Assembly: GCF_028649535.1 (NCBI RefSeq)
Contig: NZ_JAQSJE010000008.1
Span: 140,657-204,656 of the forward strand
Source: Mannheimia cairinae
GTDB taxonomy: Bacteria > Pseudomonadota > Gammaproteobacteria > Enterobacterales > Pasteurellaceae
Length of the DNA: 64,000 nucleotides
Direction of reading: 5' to 3'
In this document: one piece after another, positions 47,030 to 56,996 of the stretch
Layout: every line of letters starts with the position of its first letter
Position numbering within the stretch: position 1 is the first letter of the stretch
Program-made: the position numbers and the translations under genes
Notes under the pieces: model-generated
Seen by the model: the letters and a program-made list of their open reading frames with translations, nothing else
Databases searched by the model: none
Told to the model about the DNA's origin: nothing

Positions 47030-48700
47030 ATGTCAACTCAATTTGTTTATACGATGCACCGTGTCGGCAAAGTTGTGCCGCCGAAGCGTCATATTCTTAA
47101 AGATATTTCTTTAAGTTTCTTCCCTGGTGCGAAAATCGGGGTTTTAGGTTTAAACGGTGCGGGTAAATCTACTTTATTACGCATTATGGCGGGTGTAGAT
47201 AAAGAGTTTGAAGGGGAAGCTCGTCCTCAGCCGGGGATTAAAATCGGTTATCTTCCACAAGAGCCCAAATTAGATCCGCAACAAACCGTGCGTGAAGCGA
47301 TTGAAGAAGCGGTAGCGGAAGTAAAAGGTGCATTAACTCGCTTAGATGAAGTTTATGCACTTTATGCCGACCCTGATGCCGATTTCGATAAATTAGCGGC
47401 CGAGCAAGCTAACCTTGAAGCGATTATTCAAGCTCACGACGGTCATAACTTAGATAACCAATTAGAGCGTGCAGCCGATGCTCTGCGTTTACCTGATTGG
47501 GACGCTAAAATTGAGCATTTATCAGGTGGTGAACGTCGCCGTGTGGCACTTTGTCGCTTATTACTTGAAAAACCGGATATGTTGTTGTTAGACGAGCCAA
47601 CCAACCACTTAGATGCAGAATCGGTGGCGTGGTTAGAGCGTTTCTTACACGACTACGAAGGCACTGTGGTGGCAATTACCCACGACCGTTATTTCTTAGA
47701 TAATGTTGCTGGTTGGATCTTAGAGCTTGACCGTGGTGAAGGTATTCCTTGGGAAGGTAACTACTCTTCTTGGTTAGAACAAAAAGAGAAACGTTTAGCC
47801 CAAGAACAAGCAGCGGAATCTGCTCGCCAAAAATCCATTGAGAAAGAGTTGGAATGGGTTCGCCAAAATCCGAAAGGTCGTCAGGCGAAAAGCAAAGCCC
47901 GTATGGCACGCTTTGATGAACTTAACAGTGGCGAATATCAAAAACGTAACGAAACCAACGAACTCTTTATTCCACCTGGCCCACGCTTAGGGGATAAAGT
48001 GATTGAAGTACAAAATCTGACCAAATCTTATGGCGACCGCACTTTAATCGACGATCTCTCTTTCAGCATACCGAAAGGGGCGATTGTGGGGATTATCGGG
48101 GCAAACGGTGCAGGTAAATCAACCTTATTCCGTATGCTTTCAGGGCAAGAACAGCCAGATAGCGGTTCAATCGTGATGGGGGAAACTGTTGTGTTAGCCT
48201 CGGTGGATCAATTCCGTGATGCGATGGACGATAAGAAAACCGTGTGGGAAGAAGTGTCTAACGGACAAGATATTTTAACTATCGGTAACTTTGAAATTCC
48301 AAGCCGTGCTTATGTGGGTCGCTTCAACTTCAAAGGTGTCGATCAGCAAAAACGTGTTGGCGAATTATCTGGTGGTGAGCGTGGTCGTTTACACTTAGCG
48401 AAACTCTTGCAACGTGGCGGTAACGTACTGTTATTGGACGAACCGACCAACGATCTTGACGTAGAAACCTTACGTGCATTAGAAAATGCGATCTTAGAGT
48501 TCCCGGGCTGTGCAATGGTTATTTCCCACGACCGCTGGTTCTTAGACCGTATCGCCACCCATATTTTAGACTACGGCGATGAAGGAAAAGTCACTTTCTA
48601 CGAAGGCAACTTCTCTGATTACGAAGAATGGAAGAAGAAAACTTTCGGCGAGGCTGCTACTCAACCGCACCGTGTGAAATATAAACGGATTGCTAAGTAA
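47030..48700 (+). CDS. ettA: Energy-dependent translational throttle protein EttA
   Basis: An ABC-F protein that binds the ribosomal E site and gates the first elongation cycles according to ATP/ADP. Two ABC domains: Walker A GLNGAGKSTLLR and GANGAGKSTLFR, signatures LSGGERRRVALCRL and LSGGERGRLHLAKL, Walker B LLLDEPTNHLD and LLLDEPTNDLD. A charged interdomain linker (KEKRLAQEQAAESARQKS) lies between them. 556 residues and the MSTQFVYTMHRVGKVVPPKR start match EttA rather than Uup or YheS. A terminator follows. Confidence 0.96.
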   Translation: MSTQFVYTMHRVGKVVPPKRHILKDISLSFFPGAKIGVLGLNGAGKSTLLRIMAGVDKEFEGEARPQPGIKIGYLPQEPKLDPQQTVREAIEEAVAEVKGALTRLDEVYALYADPDADFDKLAAEQANLEAIIQAHDGHNLDNQLERAADALRLPDWDAKIEHLSGGERRRVALCRLLLEKPDMLLLDEPTNHLDAESVAWLERFLHDYEGTVVAITHDRYFLDNVAGWILELDRGEGIPWEGNYSSWLEQKEKRLAQEQAAESARQKSIEKELEWVRQNPKGRQAKSKARMARFDELNSGEYQKRNETNELFIPPGPRLGDKVIEVQNLTKSYGDRTLIDDLSFSIPKGAIVGIIGANGAGKSTLFRMLSGQEQPDSGSIVMGETVVLASVDQFRDAMDDKKTVWEEVSNGQDILTIGNFEIPSRAYVGRFNFKGVDQQKRVGELSGGERGRLHLAKLLQRGGNVLLLDEPTNDLDVETLRALENAILEFPGCAMVISHDRWFLDRIATHILDYGDEGKVTFYEGNFSDYEEWKKKTFGEAATQPHRVKYKRIAK

Positions 48701-48714
48701 TATCCACATATAAT

Positions 48715-48747
48715 AAAAGCTCAAATCAATATTAGATTTGAGCTTTT
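48715..48747. terminator. Terminator after ettA
   Basis: AAAAGCTCAAATC (48715-48727) pairs with GATTTGAGCTTTT (48735-48747). A/T tracts on both sides suit the convergent small lipoprotein gene as well. Confidence 0.85.
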
Positions 48748-48776
48748 ATATAAAATGTTCAAGCAATTAATAAACT

Positions 48777-48935
48777 TTATTTTTTACAAGGTGAAACTGC
48801 TTCAATAATGGAAATTCCCATAAATGTAGCGTTTTTACAAACAGGGCCTGAACCATCGTGCCCACGAATCCCAGTACAAGCTGTCAGCATAACAGCAACT
48901 GCGATAGAGGCTAAAAGTTTTGTTGTTTTTTTCAT
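48777..48935 (-). CDS. Small lipoprotein of 52 residues
   Basis: A short frame with ATG at 48935 and an AAGGAG site eight bases upstream encodes MKKTTKLLASIAVAVMLTAC followed by 32 mature residues rich in Gly, Ser and Thr, with two more cysteines (positions 33 and 50) that could pair. The lipobox is LTAC with Cys20. The signal and ribosome-binding site make it a likely real gene. The layout recalls small enterobacterial lipoproteins such as YhfL, but I do not claim homology. It lies convergent to ettA and divergent from dnaQ. Confidence 0.72.
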   Translation of the reverse strand: MKKTTKLLASIAVAVMLTACTGIRGHDGSGPVCKNATFMGISIIEAVSPCKK

Positions 48936-49078
48936 AATTAAACTCCTTAATAAATAAAAATAATTCTTGATATTATTTTATATTAAACAAAATTTAATAT
49001 CCATATTTTTATTAAGGCATTTTCCATTATAAGCTTTATAAAAGCTATTATTGTCTTTTTATAATTCAAAGGAATAAT

Positions 49079-49855
49079 ATGAGTGAGCAAGTCATTATCC
49101 GCCAAGTAGTACTCGATACTGAAACCACTGGTATGAATATGGCAGGTGGCCCACCACAAATTGGGCATAATATTATTGAAATTGGTGCTGTTGAAGTGGT
49201 TAACCGCCGTTTGACTGGACGTACTTATCACGTCTATATCAAACCACCGAGAGAGGTTGAAGAAGAGGCTATTCAAGTTCACGGTATTACCAATGAATTT
49301 TTACAAGATAAACCTATATTTGCTGAAATTGCTGATGAGTTTTTGGAATTTATCAAAGGTGCGGAACTGATTATCCATAACGCCCCCTTCGACGTGGCAT
49401 TTATGGATCAAGAGTTTTCTTATCTACCTAACCCGCCAGCTAAAACTGCCGAAATGTGTACAGTTACCGACAGCCTGCAGATGGCTCGTAAAATGTACCC
49501 GGGTAAGCGTAATAATTTAGATGCCCTTTGTGATCGCCTAGGTATTGATAATAGTAAACGTGTTCTTCACGGTGCGTTACTGGATGCGGAGATTTTAGCT
49601 GATGTTTTCTTAATGATGACAGGCGGTCAAATCTCATTATTAGGTGAAGAAGAAACAAATAATAATTCCAGCTCTGCTTATGCTGAAGAGCATTTTTCCA
49701 ATATTGCTTTAGATATTAATGATGCGGTTATTTTAAAAGCGACAGAGGAAGAAGAAGAGGCTCATTTGGCTTTATTAAAATTAATTGATAAGAAATCTAA
49801 AGGGAATTGCCTTTGGACAAAACCACTAACAGAAGATACTGAAACACTAAACTAA
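49079..49855 (+). CDS. dnaQ: DNA polymerase III epsilon subunit (proofreading exonuclease)
   Basis: The 3'-5' proofreading exonuclease of the replicative polymerase. DEDDh motifs: LDTETTGMN (Exo I), HNAPFDVAFMDQEF (Exo II) and HGALLDAEILADV (Exo III with the catalytic His). The C-terminal part tethers it to the alpha subunit. The 258-residue length is normal; ribosome-binding site AAAGGA precedes the start. A strong terminator follows. Confidence 0.96.
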   Translation: MSEQVIIRQVVLDTETTGMNMAGGPPQIGHNIIEIGAVEVVNRRLTGRTYHVYIKPPREVEEEAIQVHGITNEFLQDKPIFAEIADEFLEFIKGAELIIHNAPFDVAFMDQEFSYLPNPPAKTAEMCTVTDSLQMARKMYPGKRNNLDALCDRLGIDNSKRVLHGALLDAEILADVFLMMTGGQISLLGEEETNNNSSSAYAEEHFSNIALDINDAVILKATEEEEEAHLALLKLIDKKSKGNCLWTKPLTEDTETLN

Positions 49856-49867
49856 TTCTAAAAAAAC

Positions 49868-49896
49868 AAAAAACCCAGCCAAGAGCTGGGTTTTTT
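49868..49896. terminator. Bidirectional terminator between dnaQ and rplI
   Basis: AAAAACCCAGC pairs with GCTGGGTTTTTT around CAAGA. It serves both dnaQ and the convergent rpsF operon. Confidence 0.9.
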
Positions 49897-49909
49897 AGCA
49901 ATCTACTGA

Positions 49910-50359
49910 TTATTCAGCAACTACGTTTACAGTAACAACTGCATTCACTTCCGGATGTAAGTGAACTTTAACTTCGTGTTCGCCAGTTGTACGAAGTGGG
50001 CCTTCACCTAAACGAACTTCAGGTTTAGCAACTTCAACACCTGCTGCAGTTAATGCATCAGCGATATCTTTTGCTGACACAGAACCGAATAAACGACCAT
50101 CTTCACCTGCTGTTGCAGATACAGATACTGTTGCAATTTCAGCAATTTTAGCTGCACGAGCTTGTGCTGCTGATAATGCTTCTGCTGCTTTCGCTTCTAA
50201 TTCAGCACGACGAGCTTCAAAGTGAGCAATGTTTTGGCTAGTTGCCATAACTGCTTTACCTTGTGGGATTAAGAAGTTACGAGCAAAACCAGATTTAACT
50301 GTTACTTGGTCGCCCACAGAACCTAAGTGAGCAACTTTGTCTAATAAAATAACTTGCAT
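49910..50359 (-). CDS. rplI: 50S ribosomal protein L9
   Basis: L9 binds 23S rRNA and reaches out from the L1 side of the ribosome. The 149-residue protein opens with [31 protein letters not shown] long connecting helix (about 41-75) and the C-terminal domain with [16 protein letters not shown] follow. Last gene of rpsF-priB-rpsR-rplI. Confidence 0.98.
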   Translation of the reverse strand: MQVILLDKVAHLGSVGDQVTVKSGFARNFLIPQGKAVMATSQNIAHFEARRAELEAKAAEALSAAQARAAKIAEIATVSVSATAGEDGRLFGSVSAKDIADALTAAGVEVAKPEVRLGEGPLRTTGEHEVKVHLHPEVNAVVTVNVVAE

Positions 50360-50374
50360 TGTACTCTCTCCTGA

Positions 50375-50925
<551 letters not shown>

Positions 50926-50951
<26 letters not shown>

Positions 50952-51300
50952 CTTCAGCTACCGCTTCAGTAACTTTGCTTTCTTTAGCTTTTGCCATTGG
51001 AGAAGCTTCTGTTACTGCAACTTTAGTGTGAACGATTAAGTTACGAAGAACTGCATCGTTATAACGGAAGTTAGTTTCTAACTCGTCGATTACACTTTGA
51101 GGTGCTTCTACATTCATTAACACGTAGTGTGCTTTGTGAAGTTTGTTGATTGGGTATGCTAATTGACGACGACCCCAATCTTCTAAGCGATGAACTTGAC
51201 CGCCAGCTTCTTTAACAGATGCTGTGTAACGCTCAATCATTGCTGGTACTTGTTCGCTTTGGTCCGGGTGAACCATAAAAACGATTTCGTAGTGACGCAT
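50926..51300 (-). CDS. rpsF: 30S ribosomal protein S6
   Basis: S6 binds S18 and 16S rRNA. 124 residues: [25 protein letters not shown], the region [28 protein letters not shown] and [13 protein letters not shown] Lys/Glu-rich tail (about 100-124) follows. First gene of the rpsF-priB-rpsR-rplI operon, probably autoregulated through a leader RNA. Confidence 0.98.
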
Positions 51301-51365
51301 TGACTATCCTTACGGGTTAGCAGCCTCCAACGTTAGCCAGTCACCAGCTTGTGGAAGCAAGGATT
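51301..51365 (-). promoter_or_regulatory. Possible rpsF leader (S6:S18-binding, CCG-box type)
   Basis: The leader on the minus strand contains CTAACCCGTAAGGATAGTC just before the rpsF ATG. GACT and AGTC can pair to enclose it, and CCG sits beside the ribosome-binding site as in the known S6:S18-binding leaders. I cannot fold it properly by eye. Confidence 0.4.
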
Positions 51366-51498
51366 AAAAAACGGATGTGACTGAACGGCAGGATTATACT
51401 GAAAAAAGCATATTTTGCAAGCAAGATTTGCCATTCTTGCAAAAAATCGCATAAAAACAACCGCTTGTTTTTATATTTATTTGTGGTGAAGAATAAAG

Positions 51499-51520
51499 TA
51501 CAATACGCAAACGTTTGCTT
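51499..51520 (+). promoter_or_regulatory. PurR box at the purD promoter
   Basis: ACGCAAACGTTTGCTT (51505-51520) matches the PurR consensus ACGCAAACGTTTGCGT except one base. A -10-like TACAAT (51499-51504) abuts it, so repressor and polymerase would compete. purD's ATG is 22 bases downstream. Confidence 0.85.
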
Positions 51521-51542
51521 TATTAATTTATAAGGAATCCAA

Positions 51543-52829
51543 ATGAATATTTTAATCATCGGTAACGGTGGCCGTGAACACGCTTTAGCTTGGAAAGTTC
51601 GCCAATCGCCTTTAGCAGAAAAAGTATTTGTCGCCCCAGGCAATGCAGGCACTGCAACAGAAAACGGTATTGAAAATATTGCCATTTCAGGCACAGATTT
51701 ACCCGCATTAGTTACATTTGCTAAGAATAACAATGTAGGACTCACCATTGTTGGCCCTGAAGCTCCTTTAGTTGCTGGTGTAGTTGATGCATTCAGTGCT
51801 AACGGCTTAAAAATCTTTGGTCCGACTCAAGCAGCCGCCCAATTAGAAGGTTCAAAAGCATTCACAAAAGATTTCTTAGCTCGTCATAATATTCCAACTG
51901 CAGAATACCAAAACTTTACCGAAGTTGAACCCGCTCTTGCTTATTTAAAAGAAAAAGGCGCACCTATTGTTATTAAAGCAGATGGGCTGGCAGCAGGAAA
52001 AGGTGTGATTGTTGCAATGACATTACAAGAAGCGGAAGATGCAGTGCGTGATATGCTTTCTGGCAATGCTTTTGGCGATGCCGGTAGCCGTGTAGTGATT
52101 GAAGAATTTTTAGATGGTGAAGAAGCAAGCTTTATTGTAATGGTGGACGGCAAAAACGTTGAGCCAATGGCAACATCTCAAGATCACAAACGTGTTGGTG
52201 AAAATGATACTGGCTTGAACACAGGCGGAATGGGTGCTTACTCCCCTGCTCCTGTCGTTACACCTGAAATTCACGCTCGAGTGATGGAAGAAGTTATTTA
52301 CCCAACAGTGCGTGGAATGGCTGCTGAAAATAACCCTTACACAGGGTTCTTATACGCAGGCTTAATGATTATGCCAAATGGACAGCCCAAAGTAATTGAA
52401 TTTAACTGCCGCTTTGGCGATCCTGAAACTCAACCGATTATGATGCGTTTAGAGTCAGATTTAGTCGAATTATGCTTAAAAGCGTGCGAAGGTAAATTAG
52501 ATACTATTCAGTCAAAATGGTGCGAACAAGCCGCATTAGGCATTGTGCTTGCAGCAGAAGGCTACCCTAGCGATTATCGTAAAAATGATGAAATCACGGG
52601 TATTCCTGCACAAACCGCTACTCAAAAAGTCTTCTTAGCCGGTGTTGAACAAAAAGATGGGAAACTAGTTACTAACGGCGGACGCGTACTTTGTGCAACT
52701 GCGCTTGGCAACAGTGTGTTTGAAGCTCAGCAACAGGCTTTAAAACTAGCAGAACAAATTCAATGGCAAGGCAAATTCTACCGCCGAGATATTGGCTACC
52801 GAGCTGTTGCAAGAGAGCAAGCTAACTAG
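51543..52829 (+). CDS. purD: Phosphoribosylamine-glycine ligase
   Basis: Second step of purine synthesis: phosphoribosylamine + glycine + ATP to glycinamide ribonucleotide. ATP-grasp protein of 428 residues: MNILIIGNGGREHALAWK, VGPEAPL, IKADGLAAGKGV, EFLDGEEASFIVMVDGKN and FNCRFGDPETQPIMMRL. In many relatives purH precedes it; here it stands alone behind its own PurR box. Confidence 0.97.
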   Translation: MNILIIGNGGREHALAWKVRQSPLAEKVFVAPGNAGTATENGIENIAISGTDLPALVTFAKNNNVGLTIVGPEAPLVAGVVDAFSANGLKIFGPTQAAAQLEGSKAFTKDFLARHNIPTAEYQNFTEVEPALAYLKEKGAPIVIKADGLAAGKGVIVAMTLQEAEDAVRDMLSGNAFGDAGSRVVIEEFLDGEEASFIVMVDGKNVEPMATSQDHKRVGENDTGLNTGGMGAYSPAPVVTPEIHARVMEEVIYPTVRGMAAENNPYTGFLYAGLMIMPNGQPKVIEFNCRFGDPETQPIMMRLESDLVELCLKACEGKLDTIQSKWCEQAALGIVLAAEGYPSDYRKNDEITGIPAQTATQKVFLAGVEQKDGKLVTNGGRVLCATALGNSVFEAQQQALKLAEQIQWQGKFYRRDIGYRAVAREQAN

Positions 52830-52841
52830 TTTGAACATTAC

Positions 52842-52880
52842 AAAAAGGCATACAAAGTGAGATTGTATGCCTTTATTTTA
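52842..52880 (+). terminator. Terminator after purD
   Basis: AAAGGCATACAA (52844-52855) pairs with TTGTATGCCTTT (52863-52874), followed by ATTTTATTTTT. Confidence 0.85.
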
Positions 52881-52999
52881 TTTTTGATTTAAATAACATT
52901 ATAAAATCTATTTAAGTTAGATCTTTTTATTTTATTCTTTAGGAAAATTTTATTATTCTATTACTAGAAAAATACAAAAAAATCACCTAAGGAATACAA

Positions 53000-55018
53000 A
53001 TGTTATCAACCATTAGCCACTATTTTTACGATCCTAACATCAAAGAATATGCCAACCCCACGGCTTTTGAAAAAATTGAGAAAATTCTAAATTGCGAAAA
53101 CCACTTGCAAAAAAATAATCAAATTCTACCGCTTGTAAAAGTGATTACTGAACAACAAGCGGTTGAAATTCCGCTTTTTTTTGCAAATCCCACTGTTGCT
53201 CAATGGCAAATCACGCTTGAAAATGGCAGTAATTTGCAAGGAGAGGTAACGTTAGAAGAGACTGTTTTACCACTTCCACAAAATTTACCTTTAGGCTACC
53301 ACACACTTTCAATTAACACAGGTAACATCACAGAAAGTTGTGCATTGATTGTTACGCCCGAAAAAGCCTTTCAGCCCAAGTTAATCAAAGAGCAAAAAAA
53401 ATTGTGGGGAGCCTTTCTACAACTTTATACCCTTCGCTCCAACCAAAACTGGGGAATTGGGGATTTTAGCGATTTAAAACAATTTTTAGCCAAAATTGTA
53501 AAACAAGGTGCAGATTTTGTTGGACTTAACCCAATTCACGCATTATTTCCTGCCGATCCTGAGGCAGCAAGCCCTTACAGCCCCTCTTCTCGTTTATGGC
53601 AAAATATCATTTATATTGATGTCAATGCAGTTGAGGCATTCCAACAATCGGAAAAAGCCCAACAATGGTTCCATTCGCCTAACATTCAACAGAAACTTAC
53701 TGAACTAAGAGCCTTAGATTATGTGGATTATAGCCAAGTAACATCCTTAAAATTACAGGCTCTTTCCCTTGCATTTGAGCAATTTTCACTTAGTTCTCAA
53801 TCTGAGTTTGAGGCTTTTATTCAAGAGTCTGGCGAATCTTTAAAAATTCAAACAACTTTTGATGCCTTACACCAATGGATTTCTGAACAATCCAGCGAAA
53901 AAGGCGGTTGGACGACTTGGGCGGAAGACTATCAAGATTACCATTCGCCAACAGTCATCGAATTTCAGCAAAAACAGGCTAAATTAATCCGATTTTATAT
54001 GTGGCTGCAATTTCTCGCTCTTCAGCAACTGGAAGAGTGCAATCATTTTGCCAAATCGCTTGATATGCCAATTGGTTTTTATCGGGATTTAGCCGTGGGT
54101 GTTACCAATAATGGCGCAGAAACTTGGGCGGATAAAACCTTGTTTGTGCAAGATGCCTCTATTGGTGCACCGCCTGATATGCTTGGCCCGAACGGACAAA
54201 GCTGGGGGCTTTCGCCAATGCATCCGCACACGTTGCAGGCTCGTGGCTATCAACCCTTTATTGATTTATTACGAGCAAATATGAAACATTGCGGTGCGTT
54301 ACGCATCGACCACATTCTTGGCTTTGCCCGTATGTGGTGGGTAGCAAATGGCGAATCAGCAAAAGATGGCATTTATGTGCGTTATCCCCTTGAAGATATG
54401 CTCTCCATTTTGGCACTCGAAAGCCAACGAAATAAATGCTTAATTATTGCAGAAGCTTTAGGTACGGTGCCGGAAGGGATTTTAGAATCGCTCGAACAAA
54501 AAGGGATTTTGGCTTACAACATTTTCTATTTTGAAAAAGAAGGCAACGGTTATAAACCTCTAGAGAACTACCCATATCAAGCGATGACAACGTTGAGTAC
54601 GCACGATTTGCCAACCATTCAAGGTTATTGGAAAAACTATGATTTTGAACTTGGCGAAAAATATGATATTTACCCAAGTAAATCTGTCTTGAGGAGCTTA
54701 AAAGAAGAGCGTGCTTACGATAGATTAAATATTCGCACTGCTGTTGAGAACGTGATGGCATTAGAACCAAATGAAGTGGGCGTAACAATAAAATTCACCC
54801 ATCAACTGCAACGCTATGTAGCACACACTAATAGTGCCTTATTCGGTACTCAACCTGAAGATTGGCTAAATATGTTAGAGCCAGTCAATATTCCAGGCAC
54901 CAGCACGGAATATCCAAATTGGCGGAGAAAATTATCGGCAACTACTAAAGAGATTTTTGCCAATAAAGACATTCAGACACTACTTGATGACATTCATCAA
55001 ATCCGTAAAACACTATAA
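53000..55018 (+). CDS. malQ: 4-alpha-glucanotransferase (amylomaltase)
   Basis: GH77 enzyme that transfers glucan chains between maltodextrins. The 672-residue protein has an N-terminal beta-rich domain (about 1-135) and then the catalytic barrel: WGAFLQLYTLRSNQNWGIGDFSDL, GLNPIHALFP, CGALRIDHILGFARMWW (nucleophile Asp in RIDH), IIAEALGTVPEGI (acid/base Glu) and STHDLPTIQGYW. GTSTEYPNWRRKL closes the fold. No other mal or glycogen genes are near. Confidence 0.95.
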   Translation: MLSTISHYFYDPNIKEYANPTAFEKIEKILNCENHLQKNNQILPLVKVITEQQAVEIPLFFANPTVAQWQITLENGSNLQGEVTLEETVLPLPQNLPLGYHTLSINTGNITESCALIVTPEKAFQPKLIKEQKKLWGAFLQLYTLRSNQNWGIGDFSDLKQFLAKIVKQGADFVGLNPIHALFPADPEAASPYSPSSRLWQNIIYIDVNAVEAFQQSEKAQQWFHSPNIQQKLTELRALDYVDYSQVTSLKLQALSLAFEQFSLSSQSEFEAFIQESGESLKIQTTFDALHQWISEQSSEKGGWTTWAEDYQDYHSPTVIEFQQKQAKLIRFYMWLQFLALQQLEECNHFAKSLDMPIGFYRDLAVGVTNNGAETWADKTLFVQDASIGAPPDMLGPNGQSWGLSPMHPHTLQARGYQPFIDLLRANMKHCGALRIDHILGFARMWWVANGESAKDGIYVRYPLEDMLSILALESQRNKCLIIAEALGTVPEGILESLEQKGILAYNIFYFEKEGNGYKPLENYPYQAMTTLSTHDLPTIQGYWKNYDFELGEKYDIYPSKSVLRSLKEERAYDRLNIRTAVENVMALEPNEVGVTIKFTHQLQRYVAHTNSALFGTQPEDWLNMLEPVNIPGTSTEYPNWRRKLSATTKEIFANKDIQTLLDDIHQIRKTL

Positions 55019-55021
55019 AAC

Positions 55022-55069
55022 ACAAGCGGTTATTTTTCTGCAAAATGTTGCAAGAAAATAACCGCTTGT
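55022..55069. terminator. Inverted uptake-signal pair between malQ and the SLC13 gene
   Basis: ACAAGCGGTTATTTTTCTG faces its near complement (55061-55069 core ACCGCTTGT). The stem extends with TTATTTT/AAAATAA. Located between convergent genes, so it likely terminates both. Confidence 0.75.
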
Positions 55070-55089
55070 TGCTTATATTGAAATATTAC

Positions 55090-56865
55090 TTAAGCAGGAT
55101 TAAACGGGAAGAAAATCGGAATCAAAATAATCCCTAAAATCCAATATAATAAATTAAGTGGCAAACCTATTTTTAGAAAATCGGTAAATTTATAGCCTCC
55201 CGCAGCATAGACCATTGTGTTTGTTTGATAACCAACAGGTGTCATAAAACTTGTTGCAGCTGCAAACATTACGGCAATAATAAAGGGAGAGGCATCTACA
55301 CCGAGCATTTTTGCTGTTGAAACAGCAATTGGTGTTAATAATACGGCAGTCCCCGCATTACTCATAAACTCAGTGAGTACCATCGTTAATAAATAAAGCA
55401 CCGCAAGCACCACAACAGGCCCAAATTCGCCTGCTTTACCTAAGGTATTATCAACAATAAATTGTGCGGCACCACTATTTGCCATTGCCTCCCCTAGCGG
55501 TAATAAACCAGCTAAAACTAAAATAATCTTCCAATCAATAGCGTGGTAAGCTTCATCGGCTGTTAAACATCCAGCTAGGCACATCGCAACTGCCCCTAAT
55601 AACGCACTTATTGCAATAGGGACAACACCAAAAGCCGCCGCTAAAACGACTAATGCCATCACACCTAGTGCAAATTTTCCTCGCCAGTTATCCTCTGGTT
55701 TCACTAAATCAGACGACAAAACAATGAAATCTTTATCTTTACGCAAGGTTTCCATATCTTCTTTTGGCAAGGTTAAAAGTAAAATATCGCCCATTTTAAA
55801 CGCTGTGCCACGTAAACGCTCTCGAATAACTTTACTACGACGTTGAATACCTAATACTGTTGCATTTTTATTCCAGCGTTGTTGTAAAATCGGAATAGTT
55901 CCACCAATCCAACGAGATGTTGGCGAAATCATCATCTCTGAGACCATTAAATCATCATTAAGATTATCATCATCGCTTGCACGGCGACCATATACAACAT
56001 AATGCAAACCATATTTTTCTCTCGCTTTGGTCAGATCTTCCGACTCACCACGCAATAATAAAATATCGTGTTTTTGCAATGCTTGATGACTTGGGGTAGA
56101 AAGTCGTTCGCCATCACGTAGTACACCGATGGTAAATAAATTAAATTCTTCATTTAAACCCGAATCAGTCGTACTTTTTCCAATTAACGGCGAATCTTTA
56201 TTCACTTTTAATTCTGCTACGTATTTACCGAAACCCGCCTCTTGTTCCAGCTCTAAGTGCGATTCTGGTAATAGAAAACGGCTGGTTAATAATAAATATA
56301 CAATACCAACTGCAAAGAAAATAATACCAAGAGATGCAAACTCAAACATTCCAAAACCAGAATGACCTTGTTTTTGAGCGATTGCATTAATTAGCAGATT
56401 GGTAGATGTTCCGATTAAGGTACAAACTCCCGCCATTTGTGAGGCAAAAGATAATGGAATTAATGCCTTAGACGGTGCCATATTAATATTTTGAGCGGCC
56501 GCAATAACTATCGGAATTAATACAGCAACTACAGCCGTATTATTTACAAACGGGGAAAGTACCGCATTTATGCCACACAACACCAAAATAAATAACCACG
56601 GGGATTTTACATTGCCTAGAATTCGCCCGATACTATCTAAGGCACCACTGTTTTGTAACCCTGCTGCTAATACAAACATTGCAGTTACTGCAATAGTAGC
56701 AGAGTTAGAAAAACCATCGAGAGCCGCACCAACATCGACTTGACCTAATACAACTAAAGAACATAAAACTAAAATAGCGATTGCATCCATTCGCATTTTT
56801 TCGGTTGCAAATAAAAATACCGCAATGCCCGTTACTGCAAGTGTTGCGATAATGTCCCAAGACAT
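55090..56865 (-). CDS. SLC13-type anion transporter with two TrkA-C domains
   Basis: A 591-residue membrane protein of the DASS/ArsB-like ion transporter superfamily. Hydrophobic halves (about 1-200 and 395-590) flank a soluble middle with two TrkA-C (RCK_C) domains at about 205-290 and 300-385. Repeat motifs: VNNTAVVAVLIPIV, IGTSTNLLINAIA and the second-half FMSNAGTAVLLTPIAV with MTPVGYQTNTMVY. Relatives carry sulfate, phosphate or dicarboxylates with sodium; the substrate cannot be read here. It is convergent to malQ. Confidence 0.85.
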   Translation of the reverse strand: MSWDIIATLAVTGIAVFLFATEKMRMDAIAILVLCSLVVLGQVDVGAALDGFSNSATIAVTAMFVLAAGLQNSGALDSIGRILGNVKSPWLFILVLCGINAVLSPFVNNTAVVAVLIPIVIAAAQNINMAPSKALIPLSFASQMAGVCTLIGTSTNLLINAIAQKQGHSGFGMFEFASLGIIFFAVGIVYLLLTSRFLLPESHLELEQEAGFGKYVAELKVNKDSPLIGKSTTDSGLNEEFNLFTIGVLRDGERLSTPSHQALQKHDILLLRGESEDLTKAREKYGLHYVVYGRRASDDDNLNDDLMVSEMMISPTSRWIGGTIPILQQRWNKNATVLGIQRRSKVIRERLRGTAFKMGDILLLTLPKEDMETLRKDKDFIVLSSDLVKPEDNWRGKFALGVMALVVLAAAFGVVPIAISALLGAVAMCLAGCLTADEAYHAIDWKIILVLAGLLPLGEAMANSGAAQFIVDNTLGKAGEFGPVVVLAVLYLLTMVLTEFMSNAGTAVLLTPIAVSTAKMLGVDASPFIIAVMFAAATSFMTPVGYQTNTMVYAAGGYKFTDFLKIGLPLNLLYWILGIILIPIFFPFNPA

Positions 56866-56937
56866 AAAAATACCCCATAAATAGTAATAATAACGTTCTG
56901 ATAATAAATCAAGCGATTGTGTTTGTCTTTAAATATT

Positions 56938-56972
56938 ACAAAAAGGGCTATAAGAAAATGTTCCTATAGCCC
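56938..56972 (-). terminator. Terminator of rluB
   Basis: On the minus strand GGGCTATA (56972-56965) pairs with TATAGCCC (56952-56945) around a 12-base loop, followed by TTTTTG. It lies about 25 bases after the rluB stop. Confidence 0.78.
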
Positions 56973-56996
56973 TGTATTATTCTTAATTACTTTTGC

